Shown: piece by piece, positions 44,182 through 59,100 of the stretch
How positions within the stretch are numbered: the stretch's first letter is position 1
Layout of the letters: every line of letters starts with the position of its first letter
Assembly (NCBI GenBank): GCA_039566865.1
Contig: CM076960.1
Span: forward strand, 15,606,501-15,670,500
DNA length: 64,000 nt
Source: Aurelia coerulea
Taxonomy: Eukaryota > Cnidaria > Scyphozoa > Semaeostomeae > Ulmaridae
Direction: 5' to 3'
Position numbers and translations under genes: made by a program
The notes under the pieces: model-generated
The model's input: only the letters and a program-made list of their open reading frames with translations
Told to the model about the DNA's origin: nothing
Databases searched by the model: none

Positions 44182-47100
44182 GTAAGGACTGTTCAAGGAC
44201 TTGTTCCTGATCATAGAAGATATGATTTTTCTTAATAATAATACAAGCATAAAATAAAGGAGGGGAAAACTACTCCAAGCATAAGCATGGGGGTACTCAT
44301 TCATGCATACGAGTGACATTGGGCTCATCCCAGCACTTTCTATTGTAATGCAATAAAACACGATGGAAGCCAAAAAAGTTGCTTGAAAAGAAGTTTCTCA
44401 CAACCAGGTGTGCAGAGTATTATATGGCATTGCCATCCTACACATCAGCAGCGATTTTCAATGACAATGGGCTGTTCATAATAAACATTAGAGAACAAAG
44501 GAAATCTAATCAAAGTAAAATTTTTGCAGTTACGCAGTTGAGAACGATAATAGGCTAAACAATAGATCTTTCATCTTGTCATTTTGTTTATTGCCAATAG
44601 CGCGTGGCTCAGATTGAAAACCGCGTAAGTTCCTGCGTACTTGCAAGATATTGCAAGCACTATACAAACTTTCCAATTTAGGTGGAAACAAGGGCATCAA
44701 AGTCCTCTAAGGTTAGGGAGGGGGTGAGGTTTTTCCAAATGCCGCGAACTTATCACAGGTGTATTTGTGGACAACCCCTAAGTGGTTAAAGTCCTGACCA
44801 AAAATGAGAAGAAATTGCAAATTTTGGACCAAAGCAAAATTAGGCAAAGTATTCACATCTAAATCTAAATTTTCAATCCAAATGCTCAATATTTGTAGGT
44901 CTACTGGTCCATGACATCCATTGCAGAAGTGACATCACCAGAGCTGCTCAAAGCCACATCCATTTCCAATATGAAATAGAGAAAAGTCTTTTCAAAGCAA
45001 GTAAGTATACAGTGTCTTCATTTTACAAAATATTCAAAGAAAATTTTCCAGGAATGATGTGGCAGGCATGTCCTTTTGTGCAATATCCATAACAAGGATA
45101 AATGCCCTTGAATAATTGTTGAAACGAAAGTGATGTTTCATGTTCCACCAATAAATTGAGATGCTACTTTTGTTTACGTGGAGTTAAATCTGATTCATTA
45201 TTTTACAGCATAGGGCTCAAATCTTTCAAATCTTTAAAAAGGTCGGTGTAAAATTATATTGCAGTTTTCTTTGAATTGGATGGCTTGAAAGGAACTTATG
45301 GTACTTTGCTGTAAATCTGCCGTGGACATATTTTGATATCTTGATTTTTTTCAAAATGGTGGCAATTTCAATATTTTTGAAAAAATTCATGGAAAATTTT
45401 GAAAAATTTTAAACAGTCGTAAATCCTAAACCGATCGAGGAAAAATGATATAACCTTCAAGACAAACATAGTTTATGAAGGTCTACAATATGGTGGCAAG
45501 CAGAAATCTGTACCTTTTCTAGTTTAGGATTTAGAAATTTGATGACGTCATAGCATCAAATTTAATAAATGCCGCCATATTGAAACTAATCAAGATATCT
45601 ATGAATTGCCACGGCAGATTTACAGCAAAAAACCCAAAGTTCCTTCAAAGCAATTTATTTCAAAGAAAACTGCAATAGAATTTTACACCGACCTTTTTAA
45701 AGATTTGAGCCCTATGTTTTATTTTACCCCTTACAGTACAGGCATTGCACATTTTGAGAATTCTTTGGTAGGAAAGTGTTGATATGCGCAATGCCTAAAC
45801 TGTAGTGTATTGATGGTCGATGAAAATGGGGATCAAACTTTCTCTGAGATGGGATATTTGCAACTTTCTCTGAGATGGGATATTTGCAACTTGTAATTAC
45901 TCAAATATTCCTTGTAAAGCCTTTACAGCAAAACAAATGGAAAAGGTCTAACAATCTTGTTTCCTCTGTACAATTTTATTTGATTTGCTATAAAGTTATG
46001 CCTTGTTGTTTTCAGCAAATGTTCAGTTCAGAGCTTCAGTTGAGAACATGCCAGATTTACCAAAATGGCTCCGTTTAGAGCAGAGGGACCCAACACAACC
46101 TGCTTTCCTCTATGGAACACCAAGTGATAAAGACGTTGGGCAGATCTTTCTTGAGGTGTGTTTTCATCATCTAAGAGTATGTTTGTTGTTATTTTCAAAT
46201 GAAATTGACTGATCCAGTTTTTAGAACTATATTTTGAAATCATTAAGCAGTTTGCATCGATGATTACAGTACATCTTTGTCAAAGTAGAAGTGCTTTTCA
46301 AGAATTTAGCACAATTACAGTACCTTTTCTTACATTTTTCACCACCATACCATTACGTATGTTTTGCACATAAAGATTAAAAGTATATGAAAGGATCGTT
46401 TGGCTCAAACACACTGTAAAAAGCTCTACTGTATTTAGCCCCCCTTGCTATTAAGCCCCTCCCTTCTAAGCCAACATTTTAGATAAACCCTCTCTCTATT
46501 AATCCATACCCACTTATTTCAAACACCAGAAGTTACCAAAGATTTTCCATTTATTTAGCAAACTGTGTCACTTGGTCTATTTAACTTTGTAAAATTGTCT
46601 GTTGATTCTGCGAAATATGGGATAAAAAGAAGTAAAAAGCTGCTACCATGCATTTTTATCTTTGACTTTGTAAATAAGCCCTTTTCTCTAATAAGACACT
46701 TTTGTTTTAATCCCCCTCTGGGGTCTCCGAAATTTAATGAGCCCCCGGGGACTAAATAGAGTTTTTGCTGTGTCATACACTAAAAGCAAAAATTTCTACT
46801 GAAACAAATACAGATTGTGTATTTTTTACCTGTTTTTGTAGATTATTGGATGGAATAAAGATGATTACAGTACTATGAAAAAAATCATGAGAATCACAAT
46901 TGAGGCAAAACAAGCAAGTAAGTAAGCAAATTTTGCTCCATTTATGTGATGTTGTGGAGGAGATGATGTAATTTCAATTTACCCATTTTTATGCAGTTGC
47001 ATAGGACGGGCTTCAACTTAGTTCTAGCATAGAGCTCAAATCTTTAAAAAGGTTGGTGTAAAATTCTACTCCATTTTTCTTTGAACTGAATGGCTTGAAA

Positions 47101-50100
47101 GGAACTTATAGTATTTTGCTGTAAATCTGCCGTGGAAATTTTTTGATATCTTGATTTTAAAAATGGCGGCAATTTAATGATTTTTGAAAAAAGTGATGAA
47201 AAATTTTGAAAACATTTAAATAATCGTAAATCCTAAACCAAAGGACAAAAAATCATATAACTTTCAAGAAAATCATAGTTTATGAAGGCCTACAATGTGG
47301 TGAAAAGCAGAAATCAGTATCTTTTCTGGTTAGGATTTAGAAATTTGACGACGTCATAGCCTCAAATTTAATAAATGCCGCCATTTTGAAACTAGTCAAG
47401 ATGTCAATAAATTTCCACGGCAGATTTACAACAAAAAACGCTAAGTTCCTTCCAAGCCATTTAATTCAAAGGAAACTGTTATAGAATTTTACACCGACAT
47501 CTTTAAAGATTTGAGCCCTATGTTTACAGTTCTTGTACCGGGTGCGCCAAAATAAACTATGCACATTTGGCAGGCCACGATAATTCGTACACTGGACCGA
47601 TTTTGAAGATTTATTACTTAATCTTTAGCAGAAAGCCTGAATTAGATTCTAGGACTTTTTGTAAATTTTTCCATTTTCAGTTTTTTAGAGATAGAAGCGA
47701 GTTTCATTAAGTTTTCTCTTTCGAAAACATTGAAAAGGATCAAAACGTCGAACGGTCGAACAATCAAATTTTAAAAGATTCAACATGAATGAATAAAGAG
47801 AAAACGTTTTCAGGGGGGTTTCAGGGTTTAGGACGAATTCTTGTACAGAAGATTACAATATTGGTCGATTTCTAAATCGCAAATCATCACGAAAAAGTTT
47901 TCTCTTTGTCCATTCATGTTGATTCTTTGGAAAATTTGATCAACCTTTTTTTATCGCTTTCAGTGTTTTTGAGAATGAAAATGTTAAAAAACTCACGTCT
48001 AGCTCTAAAAACTGAAAACAAAAAAATTTGCAAAAAATCCTTGAATCTAATTCAGGCTTTTTGCTAAAGATTAAGTCATGAATCTTCAAAATCGGTTGAG
48101 TGTACGATTGATTGTGGCCTGTCAAACGTGCATAGTTTATTTTGGCGCACCCAGTTATCCAAACTGAAATTTCAATCTGTCAGTCAAAGGCTAACTTAGA
48201 TGTTAATTTTGCTTGATAAAATCAATCATCTGACGTATAGACCCAGAAATTAGGAAAATGCTGGTAAGGGCTTTGCACGGGAACCATAAATCCACATTCG
48301 ATTCTGGTCCATGATTCATTTACCATTGAAATCTAAATTCAATATGATTGTCAGTTTGAGAAATAGAATATGACAAGTAAATCATGGACCAGAATGGAAC
48401 TTGGAATCTCGTTCCCATACAAACCCCTTACCAACATTTCCTAATTCCTGGCTTTAAAAAATGAGTGACTTTACCAACTAGCAAAATTTTTACATGTAAG
48501 TTAGCCTTTGGCTGATAGATTGAAATTCAGTGTGAATATCGGCCCCATAATTTTTATTCCACAGCCTGGACTCCTTTTTAGTGACCTGGTACCTTGTCTC
48601 ATCATTATTCTTTTTTATATTCCCATACAATTTTCAAACAGCAAAGATTACAAGACGATGCCACAAAGAGCATATGAAAAAACATACAGTAGCAACCCTG
48701 CGACCATAACATTTAACATTGAGATTTAAAATTAACATTACATTTAAGTATTACAAATTACACATTAGAAATAGCGATTGCAAATATTTCCAACAACAAA
48801 TAATCACAAAAGACAAATGTATGAAAAAAGGTCACAAGAGAGAGGAGGTTTTTAACAACAACTTAATGAAACTGTTCTGTGGCGTGAATACATTTTAATG
48901 CTGCCTCAAGAATTTTTGTACCGGGTGAGCCAGCAAAATGTTCCCACTTTCTAAAATTCGTAGCACCACGAGTACTTCATGGATTTGAATGATTCAAATT
49001 TTAGTTACAAGCCAAAAGATCAAAACGATTTTTGATTTTCCTCGTCTTCTTAGGAGCTTTGCAAATATAGGTAAATTCAACTGTACAAAAATTTTATGTT
49101 TTCAAAATGACTGAAAAAAGGGCCTAAAACATTTGATCGATTCGTTAGGGCTCTCCTCCGACAGAACAAAACAAACGGGTGTTTCACCTCTCTCAAGAGC
49201 AATAAGACAACAATTCTCAAACAGATACTAAAGATTTTCAATCACATGGCAATAAATATGCAGACAATAGCTCTCACCCATGCGAAATTACATTTTCCCT
49301 GTTGTTCTGAGTGAGGAGTCCTTTATGATTTGATCAAGTGTTTTAGGCCTTTTTCAGTCATTTTGCAACCATCAAGTTTTCGTAAACTTGAATTTACCAA
49401 TTTATCCAGTGCTCATAAGAAGGCAAAATAAATCACAAAAATACTTCAATCTTTTGGCTGTCAAGCAAATGTTGATTCATTCCAATCTATCCAGTACTCT
49501 TGATGCTATGAATTTTTAAAAGTGGGAACTTTTTTCTGGTTCACCCGGTATTTGGATCTGAAGATAATTTTTCGTGGCCATACAGAACGATTTGGAGTAA
49601 ATTTTCATTCGAAAGGTTTGTTAATCCATCTCATTATTCTCATTGCTTAAAGGTCAAGTAAAGTATCAAGTGGATTTCAAGATTACAAATTTCGATCTCG
49701 CTGACTTCTTACTGGCAAAGAAATATAGTTCGTTTTCTCAAAGTGTTCAAGGTATTTGGCCCAATGCTTACCTGGTAACAAAGATTGATAAGACAGTAAA
49801 TAGGCCTGGAGGCAGATATACACCAACTGGAGTCAAGGAAGGGTGAGTTTACCCAGCCACCCCTTTTCGTTTGAGGGTGGAAATTGTGATTGTAAGACAA
49901 TGTGGACTCATTTTCCTCCAAGGGTCTTATGGTTTTGTTGTTGTTTTTAGTGGCTGATAGATTTTGTGGATAGGTATAATAAGATGGAAAAAACTATGAA
50001 TATCGGGGTTTAAAGCTCGGCTAAAACGTTAAAATGAAGCACAATTATTGGAATGCTTATTCAATCATTCCTTCATGCTCAGTGCCACTGTTCAATTTCC

Positions 50101-53100
50101 CTGTACCGCAAATATAAACAGTAAAATAACGAATACTAAGGCTACAACCACAGTACTCCATTTTCTTTTCTAGTCATTCTTTGTTTTGTTTAAACGGATT
50201 GTTGCGAAAAGCCATCATTTTCAAATTTATCCGTTTTCAATAGCGTTTTCGAAAAGTTCCATTTTCACTGCTCAGCAATGTCAAAAAAAGGCAAAAACGG
50301 ATAAGTTTTGCACTGTTTTCTTATGAAAATGGGGCAGTATGGCTCTTTATTCATTTGCATAAGATCATTAGATGTTATGCAAATGAATAAAGAGCCAGTC
50401 GCCCCACGAAGAAAGTGCTTTGGAAATTACTTAGCTAAGGTCGATCGATAAGTACATGCATGGATGTTATCAGGGCGTAGTACCAAAGAAAGAAAACATG
50501 TAATATCTGTTTTCATCTGCTTCAAGGGCAGATATCTGAAAGACCTCAAATCTCTCTGACTATCCACGATTTTATATTTCTGTTCCAGAGCCTGATTATT
50601 AAGTGTTTAATTACACCCCTAACTATATGAGGATCGTAATGTCTGCTGTTCAGGTTCTGAATTAGACGACCAAAATCACTATCATGGATGTTGAGATTCA
50701 ACCCTCTTCTTTCGATATGTGCTAATGACTTCTCTTGGCAATACCTTCTCACGTGCATAACGAATTGGTGACCCATACTGGTTTTTGGTTACAGGGTGTA
50801 CCATTGTGGTCTGTCTGGGGGAAAAGAGTGTCTCCGGCCTGCCCCCTGTTTCATATTTATATCTCCTCCCATCCTGCTTTGCGAGACGAGCAAAGGAAAT
50901 GAAGCTGATTGGATCAAGAAGATAAAAGAAAAAATGTCATGACTTATGATTGCACCTTACAAACAGGAAGCGAGAGTTTTTGATAGGCTGTTTTTCATGC
51001 AAAGTTCAAGTGAAATTTATTAAGGGACTACTACTTTCGAAATTACCAAAGAAAATATAGAGCATATACTCAATTTTCAAGCTATTAGAAAAATCAATAT
51101 CTGTGATTATGGCCTAACTGCTTTTGCTACAATGATTTTTCAAATCGGGGACATTCTTTCGAGTCACTCGGTATTTGAAAAAGACCTTACCTGATTATTT
51201 CCTAAATTTGAAATATTTTTCATAGGGTTTTTATAACAATTGGATCAGAGAATGCCCCTCCTGCTGCTTTAAAAGATGCAAGATACTGCGCAGGACAGCA
51301 GCCAAAGGCTGCAAGTAGCTCAGTTTACAAAACATTCGCTTCTGGAGAATTCACTGTATCTTGGTGTCATTTGACAACGGTAAGATTAAATTTTGAAGCA
51401 ACTCTTAATCTGATCAGCTACGCATCTTTTTGCATAATTTTACGATAGCCAAAGCGTAAGGAACTCTAGGTGCCAGATTGAAGAGGTGATCTTAATAGTT
51501 GAGAGGGAAATTTGACAGCTTAATTAGCGGGGAGCTCATAATTATTACGGGGGCCCGGGGGGTGGGGTAAATATTTCAAATTGGAGTATAGTTTCTAGCA
51601 GCTTTAAATCAATTTTCTGCTGAGTTGAGGAACACAGTTGCTCACATTTTCAGTGAAATTAATCAGCAAAGGATATTGATTAGGCTTGAAGGAATTGGAA
51701 CTTTTCGAACTGTAGTAGAGGGGTGGGAACATCTTGCTATAAGTAAACATTCGAAATTTACATCAAGATATGATAATAATATTACTGCCCTGCCATTGTA
51801 TTGCCAGCCTTGAATCCAATTCATGTTTATAGTAGTGGCATCGTATGGATCTAAAGACCCCCTTTGGGAGAGTTTAGAAGCTTATCTAATGGACTAATTT
51901 CGAAGACATTAGCTTTATGTTGTCGGGAGCAAGTTCATTTCAATGTTCAAGTATCTTGAAAGTAGTTGGAATGAAATATTGGCTTTAAAGTTTTCGTTGT
52001 ACCTTTTGAAAAGGTTTAGCAGATGTTTACATTGGGAAGTAGTATTCTTTTCATGCAGAATGTTCTGAATGAACTTTCGGGTTGCAATTTAATTTTTATC
52101 GCAGAAAATATCATGCAAAGCGAAGACAAAAAAGAAAGTGCAGCTTGAAAAATTGTCTCTACCCCAACACTGTTTAGTTGCTATCGGAACGAATCACGTG
52201 ATCATACAATCACAGCTACGTCACAGAATTAAATCAAATATCGCAATGACCACCTAATTTAATACGCCCACATTAGGCTTTAAGAAGCAATAAATAGTAA
52301 AATATGGATGATTTTCGGAGAAATTAAGAAACCTTTAGTGCAAGGATTTTTATGTGAATACCTGTGTTAGCTTTTGTAAACTGAATTTTGAATTTCTCCT
52401 GTCGTTATCTTTCAGATCGAACTATCCCTGACTTCGACTGGCCAACAAGTTACTCCAAAGAAGGATCCTAAAGATAATTTTGCTGAGATGAATTACAACA
52501 CTGTTCCTTACGACACAAGCAGACCTAGTTTAACGAATGACTGGTTGTTTGTACTCATACCTATTTTAATTGGAGTGCTTTTCATCTCCATTCTGACGTG
52601 TCTTATGTGCTGCAAACGGGAAGGAACGTAAGTAACTTTGTTGTATGCTTTTGTATTCGAAAGTCTGCTATGTAATAGGGTTAAGTGTGACACAAGCAGA
52701 CTTAGTTTAGCGAATGACTGGTTGTTTTATTCATACCTATTTTTATTGGAATGCTTTTCGTCTCAATTCTGACGTGTCTTATGTGCTGTAAACGGGAAGG
52801 AACGTAAGTAACTGTAGATTTGATTTTGTCTGGGGAAATCTTTTGTTTACAAAATGATTGATCTTTTGTCGTTATTCAAGTTTCATGCTTTCAAGCTAAT
52901 TTGGAATTCATCCCTTTTTCACATCTTCCAAAGCATGGATGGAATGAAAAATGTTGGAAAAGCAAACTTTGAGTTAGAAATGAAAGAATTATCATATTTT
53001 GTAGACCAATTTTTCGGAGGGCAGTCATATCTTAGACTGACCCTTCAACTAGAGCGGCATTGCCCCAAATGAGCACCCTCAGAATTTGGCTTGTATTGAC

Positions 53101-56100
53101 CGCTTTGAGTAAATTCAAATTAGAACAGCCTCTAGGTTCTTAATTGTGTAGGTTCTTAAATGCAGGGATTCGCTGTAGTACTCTGAGGTAAGATATTTGA
53201 CAAAGCGAAGTTACACTGTAATTTAACATGAATTAGCTTTCAAATTGTTTGGAGGAATTAATTTTACTTACCAGGAGCGATAACTTAATGTTGTTTGTGT
53301 ACGTTTATTTTAAGGCCGCCCTCCACTTGCAGTACTTTTGGTAAGGCACGTTTATCTAGGGCGCATGATCTGTTGTTAGAAAGTATACGTACTAAATAAA
53401 CGCGCAGGTCGCCAAGCAAAACTACTGCAGTGGAGGAGCGCCTTTACATCGCTTTACTGTATTGGTTGCCCAGTCTTTAGATCCTTTTATGCAACGGGTC
53501 ATATTGATAATGAATCCTTTTGTCTTTATTTCAAAATCATATATTTCAATTCTTCAGGTCAAAGAGAGATGCAAAAACACCAAGGTAATTGTTCTCTTTA
53601 GAAATTGTCACGGTTAAATGTCCATTCCCTTCTCTCTAAATGCTGTTAAAGAGACATAATCGCAAATTTTTTGTGTCTGAAAATCTAAACGAGATTCCTC
53701 ATGAATAAAGAAGAGACCTCGTACAATCTGAAAATAGATTTAATACACAAATCCGAAAATTTATTTGACCGAGATTTATGAAAAGAAACTTGCAAGGCGA
53801 GAATTTGCCTATTGTTTCTCCATTGTTTATGCGCACGTGCGGCAGAAAAGTGTAGGTACAAATACGTCGTTTTTCGTTTCGTTTTACTGTTTTATGATAC
53901 TTCTAGAAGTCGTACGAATCTACTAAAATACATTTTCGGAATGTACAAGGTCTCTTATGCATGAAGAATCTCGTTGAGATTTTCCGATATCAAAAATTTG
54001 CGATTGTGTCTCTTTAAATTGATTTTCAAACGTAAAAGTGACCATTACTTGAATCACCCAAAGCCAGACAGTGGACATTTCGAAGGGGAGGAGAGAGAGG
54101 ATGTCCCATACAATTTTATCAAACTTTGTAGATTTATTTGCAATAGCTTTATAATACGGCTATGAATGATGTATGATACTCTTTTCCACTATTTTTCGCC
54201 TTCTCCTTGTGAAATTACGTATTCAAATAAGCAATTTGAGCGAAATGACGTCATGTCGCACAAACGAAAATGAGGCTGTGTGATTGTTTTTTCGCCTCTT
54301 TATCGTAGCAAGCCTCTCTATCGGGTTCTCGTGCCATTTTCAATGCATGAGTGCACAATAAAGAGGCTAGAAGCGATTAAGAGGCAAAAACAATCACACA
54401 GCCTCACTTTCGTTTGTGCGATATGATGTCACTTCGCTCAAATTGCTTATTTGAGTACGTAATTTCACAAGGAGAAGGCGACAAATAGTGGGAAAAAGTA
54501 TCATACATCATTCATAGCAGTATTATCTTGTATTTTAACATCAATCATACCCACCCCGGACTTGTCCTTTAAAGCTACATAACGGATATCAACGAGTTTC
54601 ATATTCAAGCCCCTCCTATTTTGAGTGTTATTGAAGTCAAATTCAACTCAGACTTTGTGCATGAGAATTACCAAATACAATATATAACTTATACGACTCA
54701 GAAAAAGCAAGGCTTATCCAGTCTGAGCCGCTAATGTGCTGGCCTACGTTCAAACAAAGAAACAATATGCAGGCCTGTGTATCCTTTTTAGCGTATTTAA
54801 AGTCCACTCCATTTTCCTCTGTGATGTAACTTTAAATCTGAGTATTTAGCAATTTATTAATAGAGTTCTTGCCACATAACAAGCCCCTTGAAAACCAGCT
54901 TCTGCTGAAGGGCAGCCCTCCTTAGAAGAAATGAAAAAGGAAATGAAATGAAAATGAAATAACTCGTTTTGTAATACTCTTCAATTTCTTTCAGTGAGCA
55001 GTTAGAGCACCATCGTGCCCTACGTCGCGCAACATACCGCATGCGGACAATGAATAACAAAGACGTGCCCGGTGAAGAAGCACCCGGAGATGGGACTTAC
55101 TCGTATGATAGACTTGATGACAGCTATGCGCATACACCAAAACAAGGATCGAAAAGGAATCCCCCAGCTTCTCTTCCAAGGTTATCTTTCATAATATTTT
55201 CATTTTCTTCTTTGCATTGCCACCTAGCATCCGAAGGCAGTTTGAGGACGCTGAGAAGCTAAGCTTATCGAAGCAACGTCTTGGTCCTTCCTCTCGATGT
55301 GACCACACCTCGTGATTCTTTTAGCCTGGAATTACAGAGAGTTAGCGTCTCTCCTCACTCTACGTAGCAGGTTCGGCACGGCGAGGACTCGAACTATCTT
55401 GTCCAAATCTTGTAAGGTGACGATTGAATTTAGAATAATGGACGTGGCAACATTTTGAAAGAAGGTGGAAGAAACCAAGCTGATAATGTGGACTTCAGTG
55501 AAGCGGAGGGAGAAGAATTTTGTGCAGATGATAAGCGAAAGTGTTGATGATACAGGCCTAGGCCAAGGCCAAAGAGAGTCAGATGAATATAATGATAATC
55601 ATTTTCCTCACGACAACAAGTTATGAAATTTGGCGCGCTTTTGGTGTTGCCTCGTTCTGTCTACTGTACCCTTGCGATGGGATAATCTTTAGCTACAAAT
55701 ATAGAGCTATGCAGATTCTTACAATATTTGCACTGTTTCTATTATTTGTAATTTTTTGTCATTTTTTTGTAACTACAATGTAAAAAATTTCTATCCTCTC
55801 AAGAAAGAATTGTGACTCCAAAACAAGTATTTGGTATTCATGATCCTAAAGGACTAACCGCTCTCACACAGCTTCGAGTTGGATTAAGTGCACTTAATTT
55901 TCACAAATTTAGGCACAATTCCAGTGACACATTAAACCCAATGTGTCCCATAAACAACGGCGTTGAGGATACGGAACATTTCTTGCTGCACTGCCACTCT
56001 CATCATCTGCAGAGAAATAATCTCCTCAACCGCGTACAGGCAATTTTGCTTTCAAACGGTTTGTCGAACCTTTCCAATGAGGAACTAGTTTCAATAATTT

Positions 56101-59100
56101 TGTATGGTGATATAAGGTTACCTTTTGAATCAAATAAAACAATCATTAAAGCAACACTAGAGTTCATTGAATCATCAAAGAGATTTTCTTAAATCATTTC
56201 AGTGAAATTTTTGTCTCCTCCCCCCACCTTTGTATCATTTTATTTCTTTTCGTAGCTTTAGTTTATGCTGTAGTTTAGTTAATTATTTTCATGTAAATGT
56301 TTTATATTATTTGTTAAAGCCACAGGGTTGCAATTTATTCTCATTCTCCTTGTGGTATCGTCCTGTAACTATGTTCTGTTATTGTAAAATTTTAGATTGA
56401 TATAAATATAAAAAAATTGAACCACGAAGGGTCTACACGGCCTACAGTGCATTCCTCTCCTTTCCAGATTTTGATTCACCTTTCAAAGCTGGAGAGGGTG
56501 TCCGATTGTTTTATGTCATTGGGGAGTGCCTGCCATAATTCACACATAATTTACGGCTTTCAGGCATGTCTTTGAGCCATGGTAACCTCATCAGCTTGAA
56601 TGACTGATTTACAGGGTGCCCTAGTGCAATTTAGATACTGTGTGTCAAAAGAAACTTCGTGCGTTTGTAAACTCGTTCTACGGAGAAAACTTGCTAAATT
56701 TTGATGGACAAAGCTTAACTGATATATTCTATTTTTTGAGTAGTTGCAATATGCATGGATTAGAATTTGCAAAAAGATCAGAAGTTTCTTAAAGGCTATT
56801 TACAAACTCTTTAGAATATATTTCCTTCGAATTATACCGGGTGTCCCAAAAAAATGTATACGGATTTGGTTGACTCCAGTGCTGTGAATTTAGCTTCAAT
56901 CAATGTCTAATCATTTTAAAAATGTTCCTCAATAGTTAAATTAAACATAGATACCTCGTTTGTTGATATTGGTGCTTTGAGAGCAGACATGTTAATGTCG
57001 AAAGCTCAAATTTGCCTCTTCCTGCAAACCAGAGCTTTCGCCTTTTGGCCTAAGCAATTCTTTAAGGCACAGCGTATAAACCAATGATAGCCTTGTTAAA
57101 ATTTGAGAAATATTATTTTTTGCGTTATTCTGTTTTCCAGAAGTCACCCCCCCCCCCCAGTCACCCATTGGGAAGTTTCTTAATATTTCATTAATTTAAG
57201 CTCTTAATTTCGATATGCTTCAGGAATTTGCTTAGGCCAAAAGGCCAAAGCTCTGGTTTACAAGTGGATGCAAATTTGAGCTTTCAAGATTGATATCTCT
57301 GCTCTCAAAGCACCAATACGAACAAACAAGGTATCTTTGTTCAAGTTAACTATCAAGGAATAATTTGAAAGTGATTAGCCATTGATTAAAGCTAAATTCA
57401 CATCGCTGGAGTCAACCAAATCTGTATGCTTGGGTATTGGGACACCCTGTATTTAGATGATAGTTTTTCTATTGATGGCTACATTCAAAGGTGGTGTGAA
57501 GCGAAAATTTTTATTGATGCAAATGAATAGCGCAGTTGAATGATAAAGAATGTCGTTTAAATTTTTTTGATACCTTATTTCATTTTAGAGTTATCCACTG
57601 TTTTGTACGATTTGCTGATGACGTCATTTTGTTTGTAAAATGTAAAGAAAGTATACAAGGTTGGGCATGTTTCCAAAGAGAAATCTAATTGAAAAACTTT
57701 GTACAATCAACATGCCTTTCTAAACATCATATTAAGTCATGAGGCAATTTATATAACATCTATTCAGCTCAGCTGAAATATTTCTTACCACTGTAACCTT
57801 TCAAAAATCAGATACAGTTATATTTCCGTATGTTATCCTAGTAATTTGCAAACAAAATGACGCCATCAGCTGCAACTTAATATCAGTGGATATCTTGAAA
57901 ACGAAATGAGGTATCAAAAAAATGTAAACGACATTCTTTATCATCCAACTGCGCTATTCATTTGCATCAATAAAAATTTTCGCTTCACGCCACCTTTAAG
58001 CGGCCGTATGAAATGGCGGTATGGATATTGAATTGAAAAGATTGACAGGTGCATGTGTTTGCAATATGTTTGTTAAATTTGAGGTTGCAAAAACATTTAT
58101 TTTCTTGTTTTTTCTATTTCCGTCTGTTTCATCTGAGCATCTAAGTTTAATCTAATTTCCTTGCGTGCCATAAATACTATTCAATTTGTTTACAATGTAA
58201 AGCATCAAAATAGCCTGAATTTTAATTATATCACGGAGAAAAGTTTAATTTTTTTTAAAATGTTGTCATGAAATCCGGTGACGCCAGTCAGCTGTGGTTG
58301 GTTTTATTCTGTTGCTCATATAAAAATTAGAAATGCTGCCTACAAAACTTGCAACCTTTAACAGATGCTACTGTCTTTTTTTAATTTGAAGACAACATTG
58401 TTTAAGGATATTCAGGCACCGAGTCCGCGTAAATGGCGCTCTCATGACCAATATCAACTTCTTTTCAATCAAAAAAAGTTCTCATTTAATCGCTATTGAA
58501 ATTAAACCAAAGAAATTCCTGAGGATAATGCAAGGATTAAGAAGTCTTTGGTCTCCACTGCTAATGACCTTTGTGCGATAACAAAGGGCCGTCAGCGGTT
58601 TGTCAGCAAAAATCAAGGACAGCGTTAAAGCTCATCTATTTATGTGGACTCAATGTCTTTAAAAGCATTTGTATTCACGCATAAAAGTTTCTGCGACCAT
58701 TTTTGTCAAAGAGGAACAAATAAAGGCGTTTAAGACAGGTTTCCATTGGCCTGAAAGTTTAAGGATTGATTAGAATTTTTTGCGAGGGAAATTGTCTACC
58801 TTGTCGACTAAATCAGCATGTTCATTTTAATTTCATTTTTCGTTTTATATTATTTTGCCCCGATATTTTTCTATATCTTTTATTATGAAGAACTCCACTA
58901 ATGTTATGTTTTTTTTGCAGTACTCCAGGCACAAATCAACGCTCAGCAGTGCCACCGCCATATCGAATGCCACCGTCTATGCCCTCCGATCAAGGTAGTT
59001 TGTTGACATATTTCCTTTTCTCGTTTCTTAATGTCAATTATGCATGAATGGTAAAATTATCAATTTTGCCTCTCATATACCAGGTGACGCAAAAAGAACT

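Noticed and set aside
43903..44373. 156-codon minus-strand frame across the putative bidirectional promoter
   Set aside because: Antisense to sarcoglycan exon 1, low-complexity and overlaps the region where both promoters must lie; no domain seen.
50546..50776. 76-codon minus-strand frame (MGHQFVMHVRRYCQEKSLAH..)
   Set aside because: No recognised family, lies antisense within a sarcoglycan intron; partly similar in DNA to the loop of the 5630-6245 fold-back, so probably transposon-derived.
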